A stretch of 26,445 nucleotides of DNA from Elusimicrobiota bacterium (GTDB lineage: Bacteria; Elusimicrobiota; Elusimicrobia; UBA1565; UBA9628). The notes beneath the pieces were generated by a model. It had not been told where the DNA came from. It did no database searches and worked only from the letters and a program-made list of their open reading frames with translations. A program made the position numbers and the translations under genes. The number at the start of each line of letters is the position of its first letter. Position 1 is the first letter of the stretch. The stretch covers positions 1 to 26,445 of the forward strand of contig DMMY01000002.1 in assembly GCA_003452935.1 (NCBI GenBank), in the 5' to 3' direction. Positions 23,067 to 26,445 of this stretch are shown here, in pieces.

Positions 23067-24838
23067 ACCTTGATGTGCAGTTCCTTGAGCAGGCGAGCGT
23101 CCACCGGCCCCGGGGCCTCGCTTAGGAGGCAGGCGCCCTTCTGGGTCTTGGGGAAGGCGATGACCTCGCGGATGGAATCCTCCCCCCGCAGCAGGGCCAC
23201 GAGGCGGTCGAGGCCCAGGGCGACGCCGCCGTGCGGCGGCGCGCCGTAGTCCAGTGCGTTGAGCAGCAGTCCGAACTGGGCCTGCTGCTCCTCAGGAGAA
23301 AATCCCATGAGGGAAAGGATCCTGCGCTGGATCTCGGCGCGGTGGTTGCGGATCGAGCCCGAGGCGATCTCCACGCCGTTGAGCACCAAATCGTATTGGT
23401 GCGAACGAACGCTGGCCGGGTCCGAGTCGAGGCGGCCCATATCCTCCTCCAGGGGCGCGGTGAACGGGTTGTGCGAGAAGGTCCAGCGGTTCTCGTCGGC
23501 CGCCCATTCCAGCAGGGGAAAGCGCGTTACCCACAAGAAGCTCCAGGGCTGGCTCGGCGCGGGCTTCAGGCGCGAGATGAGTTCACGGCGCAGCACGCCC
23601 AGGCAGGCCGCCGCGGCCGGCGCCTGGTCCGCGGCGAAGAAAAAATGATGCCCGGGCCGCGGCTGGAACCGTGTCTTCAATGCCTCGATTTTGGCGGGTT
23701 CGAGGAACTTGACGATGGGCGAGTTCGGCCCGGTTTCGTCCCACTTGATCCAGGCCAGGCCCTTGGCCCCGTGCTTCTTGACGAGGTCGGTGAGCTTGTC
23801 GATCTCGGCGCGGGAAAAATCGTGCGCCACCACAAGCGCGCGGACCGCCCCCCCGCCCCGGGCGGCCTCGCCGAAGACCTTGAAGCCGCTGTCGCGGAAG
23901 AGTTCCGTGCAATCCGATATCTCGAGGCCGTAGCGCAGGTCCGGCTTGTCCGAGCCATAGCGGAGCATGGCCTCGTCGTATTCGAGCTGCGGAAAAGGAA
24001 CCGCCAGCTCCCAGCCGAGCGCCTCCCTGAAAACGTCTTTGAGCATCCGCTCCACCAGGGCGTGGATGTCCGATTCCTGGACAAAGGACATCTCCAAATC
24101 GATCTGGGTATGTTCGGGCTGGCGGTCCGCGCGCAGGTCCTCGTCGCGAAAAGCCCGGGCCAGCTGGAAATAGCGGTCCACGCCGCTGACCATGAGAATC
24201 TGCTTGAAGATCTGCGGGGATTGGGGCAGGGCGTAGAAATTCCCCGGAGCCAGACGCGCCGGAACCAGGAAATCGCGCGCGCCCTCGGGCGTGGCCTTGG
24301 TCAGGATCGGCGTCTCGATCTCCAGGAATCCCTCCGCGTCCAAGGCCCGGCGTACGGTCTGCGCCACGCGATGCCGCGCGATGAGGTTTTCGAGCATGGG
24401 AGGCCGGCGCAGGTCAAGGAACCGGTATTTGAGCCGGGTCTCCTCCAGGGCGGTGGTGCGCTCCGAGACCTCGAAGGGCAGGGCCTTGGAGGCGTTGAGG
24501 ACCTTCAGCGCCTCGGCTTTGACTTCGATTTCGCCCGTGGCCAGCTTGGGATTCTTCATCCCCTCCGGCCGCAGGCGTACCAGCCCGTCCACCTCTACGA
24601 CATGCTCGGCGCCGAGCTTGGCCGCGGCGAGGAACGCTTCCGCTTCCTCGGGATTGACCACGACCTGGACGAGGCCCGTACGGTCGCGCAGGTCGAGAAA
24701 ATAGACTCCGCCATGGTCCCGCCGCGAGTGCACCCAGCCGGCCAGGCGCACCCTGGCGCCGACGTGGGTCGCGTCGAGCTCCGCGCAGCAGTGGGTGCGC
24801 AGGGAGGTCGCCAGTTTGGGGCTTTTTTCCTGGCTCAT
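23003..24838 (-). CDS. aspS: Aspartyl-tRNA synthetase, bacterial type, with His/Gly non-discriminating signature
   Basis: This 611-residue class II synthetase has an N-terminal OB-fold anticodon domain (GWVHSRRDHGGVYFLDLRDR), a catalytic core with FRDEDLRADRQPEHTQIDLE (motif 2) and GLDRLVALLRG (motif 3), and the bacterial GAD insertion (about 320-420). His42 in RRDHGG and Gly93 in RPEGMKN sit at the two positions that separate non-discriminating (His, Gly) from discriminating (Leu, Lys) bacterial AspRS. It may therefore charge both tRNA-Asp and tRNA-Asn, with GatCAB converting the latter. After the usual end (LLKELHIKV) there are about 17 extra residues (VPGTAAAREVPGTALPP and a short end) encoded by palindromic repeats. 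It overlaps the upstream regulator gene by 4 bases. Confidence 0.97.
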   Translation of the reverse strand: MSQEKSPKLATSLRTHCCAELDATHVGARVRLAGWVHSRRDHGGVYFLDLRDRTGLVQVVVNPEEAEAFLAAAKLGAEHVVEVDGLVRLRPEGMKNPKLATGEIEVKAEALKVLNASKALPFEVSERTTALEETRLKYRFLDLRRPPMLENLIARHRVAQTVRRALDAEGFLEIETPILTKATPEGARDFLVPARLAPGNFYALPQSPQIFKQILMVSGVDRYFQLARAFRDEDLRADRQPEHTQIDLEMSFVQESDIHALVERMLKDVFREALGWELAVPFPQLEYDEAMLRYGSDKPDLRYGLEISDCTELFRDSGFKVFGEAARGGGAVRALVVAHDFSRAEIDKLTDLVKKHGAKGLAWIKWDETGPNSPIVKFLEPAKIEALKTRFQPRPGHHFFFAADQAPAAAACLGVLRRELISRLKPAPSQPWSFLWVTRFPLLEWAADENRWTFSHNPFTAPLEEDMGRLDSDPASVRSHQYDLVLNGVEIASGSIRNHRAEIQRRILSLMGFSPEEQQAQFGLLLNALDYGAPPHGGVALGLDRLVALLRGEDSIREVIAFPKTQKGACLLSEAPGPVDARLLKELHIKVAVPGTAAAREVPGTALPPTP

Positions 24839-25554
24839 GAGGTCAATGGGAGACAGAGGCCGGAGAGTTTTTGCGGGTTCTTGACGAGGTAGCGGCCGTC
24901 GTGGACCTCGAGGATCTGGGCGCGGCGCAAGGTGGAGATGGCGCGGGTCAGGGGCTCGCGCGTGGTGCCCACGAGATCCGCCAGTTCCTGCTGGGTGTAG
25001 TGTTCCTTAAGGAGCAGCCCGCCGCGGAATTTCTTGCCGCTGCGCGACAAGGCGCAGAGCATGCTGGAGACCCGGCCCAGCATGTTGCGAAACAGCAGGC
25101 TTTCGATCTCCTCGTTGGCCCGGCGCAGTCGCTCGGAGACCGTGCGCAAAAGATGGCAGCTCAATTTGGCATCGGACAGGAGCAGCTTGTTGAAAGCGGA
25201 TTTGCGTATGATCAGCAGGCGGGAATCCACCACGGCTTCGGCCGAGGCGGAGCGGGTGTGGCCGTCGACCATGGACAGCTCGCCGAAGAATTCTCCCGGA
25301 GAGAGGTAGGCGAAAGTCTTCCTCTTTTTTCCCTGGGAACGGGTGAAGATTCGGACCCGGCCCGAGATCACGAAGAAAATGTGGTTCCCGGACTGCGCCT
25401 TGGAGAAAATGGTCGACTTGGCCGGGAAGTCGCGCTGATAGGCGGTGCGGGCCACGCGGCTGAGCTTGGTTCCGGCCAAGTTCTGCAAAAAGTGAATCCG
25501 GCGCAGTAGTTTCGAATCCATGCGAGTGATGTTATCTAAATCCAGGGGGCTCAT
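24835..25554 (-). CDS. Crp/Fnr-family transcriptional regulator
   Basis: The 239-residue protein has an N-terminal cyclic-nucleotide-binding-type barrel (about 22-125) with GEFFGELSMVDGHTRSASAE. Glu92, Arg101 and Ser102 match the cAMP phosphate-binding residues of CRP, so nucleotide binding is plausible. A dimerisation helix (about 130-158) leads to a Crp-type helix-turn-helix (YTQQELADLVGTTREPLTRA, 186-205, then ISTLRR). No cysteine cluster is present at the N-terminus, so it is not an oxygen-sensing iron-sulphur FNR. The start at ATG 25554 has no clear Shine-Dalgarno; Met12 (25521) is an alternative. It overlaps aspS by ATGA, an unusual pairing. It might regulate the lone NO reductase in this window, but no operator supports this. 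Confidence 0.92.
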   Translation of the reverse strand: MSPLDLDNITRMDSKLLRRIHFLQNLAGTKLSRVARTAYQRDFPAKSTIFSKAQSGNHIFFVISGRVRIFTRSQGKKRKTFAYLSPGEFFGELSMVDGHTRSASAEAVVDSRLLIIRKSAFNKLLLSDAKLSCHLLRTVSERLRRANEEIESLLFRNMLGRVSSMLCALSRSGKKFRGGLLLKEHYTQQELADLVGTTREPLTRAISTLRRAQILEVHDGRYLVKNPQKLSGLCLPLTS

Positions 25555-25631
25555 GCAATGAGATTGTGCCCCAGCGTCGTGTCCAGGGGCGTGTCCGAGT
25601 CATCGCGTTGAAACTGAAAGGGAGGAAATAC

Positions 25632-25819
25632 GTGATTTTATCTAGATTAAAAGGAGGCGATTGACAGGCACTGCGCCTTCAGATGTTAATTCATCAGTTG
25701 GATCGTGGAATCCGACTCAATATGCCGGGATGCGCATTGCTGCGCAAACTGTCTCGTCCATGACGTGGAGGGCAAGAACTCGGCAGCTCGCGTCGAATTT
25801 TCATCAGTCTGTTAAGTGA
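25632..25819 (+). other. Pair of tiny overlapping ORFs with strong ribosome sites (uncertain)
   Basis: GTG 25632 opens a 10-codon frame (ending TGA 25662-25664) after GGGAGGAAA at a good distance. Its codons include AAAAGGAGG, which lies just before TTG 25661. That TTG opens a 52-codon frame ending TGA 25817-25819. The two overlap as TTGA, the form of a translated leader coupled to a small gene. The product (starting MTGTAPSDVNSSVGSW) matches nothing I know. A TTGACA at 25661-25666 could instead be a -35 box. The rest of the 249-base gap (25555-25803) shows an ATCTAGAT palindrome and no other signal. Confidence 0.25.
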
Positions 25820-26367
25820 CGGCTCTCATAACCGGGAGATCGGGTAGATGCCGCCTCTGTCATGGCTTGCAGTTTGCCGAACATTTCCCAATACCACACG
25901 GCGCGCTTTCGCCCAGGCGTCGTCTTGAAAGCCTCCCGCCAGCCCCTTCTCTCAGTCGCGGGCAGCTGGTCGAGGTAGTGAAACCATAATGAGTCCAAAA
26001 GCCCCTGCGACTGCCACTGCGCTATCCGCCGCTGGATGATCCTGGGGGAGCCGAAGCGTTCGGGCAGCATGCGCCAGGATTGTCCGCTGAGCAACCACCA
26101 TAGGATGGCTTCCCAGCAGCGATAATCATCCTGCCGGGGGCGTCCGCCTTTTCGGTCGCGTTTGCGCCATGGGATTCTCCGCGCGGGCAGGATGGCGCGC
26201 AGGCCAGCCCAGCGCTTGTCTGGGTGCCGGCCCGCTGTCGCCTCAGGCGAGCGGAGGACGTCCGGCGCCTGCGACGACCGCGGATCCGTAGCCGTAGCCG
26301 GACCTGACTCTGGTATGTCCTTTAAACGTTTCTTGTGCTCTCGACGAGGGTTTTGTTGCATCTCCAT
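25804..26367 (-). CDS. DUF4096-like transposase-derived protein without a DDE domain
   Basis: The 187-residue protein has, at about 53-135, the pattern of the N-terminal domain of IS4/IS5-type transposases (DUF4096, insertion element protein): WAGLRAILPARR, KGGRPRQDDYRCWEAILWWL, SGQSWRMLPERFGSPRI, then RRIAQWQSQGLLDSLWFHYL. The catalytic DDE domain is absent, and the remaining 50 residues are basic and unrelated. The ORF is intact with a proper stop, so it may be a remnant or a domesticated DNA-binding protein; no terminal inverted repeats are seen. Residues 28-45 hold DPRSSQAPDVLRSPEATA, almost the same as a segment in the membrane protein near 9.4 kb. The start is ATG 26367 without a clear ribosome site. 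Confidence 0.7.
   Translation of the reverse strand: MEMQQNPRREHKKRLKDIPESGPATATDPRSSQAPDVLRSPEATAGRHPDKRWAGLRAILPARRIPWRKRDRKGGRPRQDDYRCWEAILWWLLSGQSWRMLPERFGSPRIIQRRIAQWQSQGLLDSLWFHYLDQLPATERRGWREAFKTTPGRKRAVWYWEMFGKLQAMTEAASTRSPGYESRHLTD
26241..26287. repeat. Third copy (C) of the in-frame coding repeat
   Basis: Over 48 bases it differs from copy A near 9.35-9.4 kb at about six positions, four of them synonymous. It contains gcgagcgga, ggcgcctgcg and acgaccgcgg in the same order and is read in the same frame. It lies in the N-terminal region of the DUF4096-like protein. Confidence 0.8.
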
Positions 26368-26445
26368 GCTACATATACGAATGTCAGGCCCGAAAGTTCC
26401 GTTATGTGGTCAGTCTCCGTGGCCGGCTGCCGGCATCGCGACAAA

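Noticed and set aside
23231..24892. 553-codon open frame on the plus strand
   Set aside because: It is antisense to aspS, which has clear motifs; long antisense frames are expected at this GC content.
1..26445. CRISPR array, prophage or complete insertion sequence
   Set aside because: No regularly spaced repeat-spacer pattern, no phage structural genes and no DDE transposase or paired terminal repeats were seen. The VGIGTT proteins are short and signal-peptide-bearing, not phage tail genes in a phage context.

Overview
The window comes from a GC-rich, Gram-negative-type (diderm) bacterium. Surface proteins with fibronectin type III (FN3) and gliding-motility-type C-terminal domains, a PorV/PorQ-like outer-membrane protein, TonB/ExbB/ExbD-type energy transduction and short secreted proteins with VGIGTT(S/N)P repeats together suggest a member of the Elusimicrobiota or a neighbouring candidate phylum. 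That placement is an inference from protein style, not from a phylogenetic marker search. There is no phage, CRISPR array or complete insertion sequence. The window is densely coded; the longest gap without a gene is about 250 bases.

Layout. (1) Bases 1-8316, plus strand: the 3' end of an unknown gene, then a tightly packed run of FN3/C-terminal-domain surface protein, small FlgD-like C-terminal-domain protein, PorV-like barrel with TPRs, membrane histidine kinase, single-domain response regulator and MltG lytic transglycosylase. Gaps are a few bases or ATGA overlaps, so this looks like one operon joining surface-protein export, signalling and murein cutting. (2) Bases 8317-8465 hold a long imperfect inverted repeat between convergent operons. 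(3) Bases 8466-12038, minus strand: a promoter and three unrecognised genes, namely two long coiled-coil cytosolic proteins and a single-pass membrane protein with propeller-like repeats. (4) Bases 12067-12246: a tRNA-Ala(CGC) gene and a bidirectional terminator. (5) Bases 12404-13882, minus strand: a tandem pair of paralogous secreted VGIGTT-repeat proteins with their own promoter. (6) Bases 13993-14550: a small secreted helical protein. (7) Bases 14677-16956, minus strand: a quinol-dependent nitric oxide reductase with its terminator. (8) Bases 17087-22982, plus strand: a promoter and a six-gene run of TonB/TolA-like protein, TPR protein, ExbB/TolQ, two ExbD/TolR and an OmpA/Pal-like protein. 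It resembles a Tol-Pal system but has no TolB. (9) Bases 22985-25554, minus strand: palindromic repeats, aspartyl-tRNA synthetase and an overlapping Crp/Fnr-family regulator. (10) Bases 25804-26367, minus strand: a transposase-derived DUF4096-like protein.

The most noteworthy points are the Tol-Pal-like operon lacking TolB with a duplicated TolR; an in-frame coding repeat shared between two unrelated proteins; palindromic repeats that extend the C-terminus of AspRS; the coiled-coil/membrane-propeller trio; and the surface-protein/two-component/MltG operon. AspRS also carries the His/Gly signature of non-discriminating enzymes.
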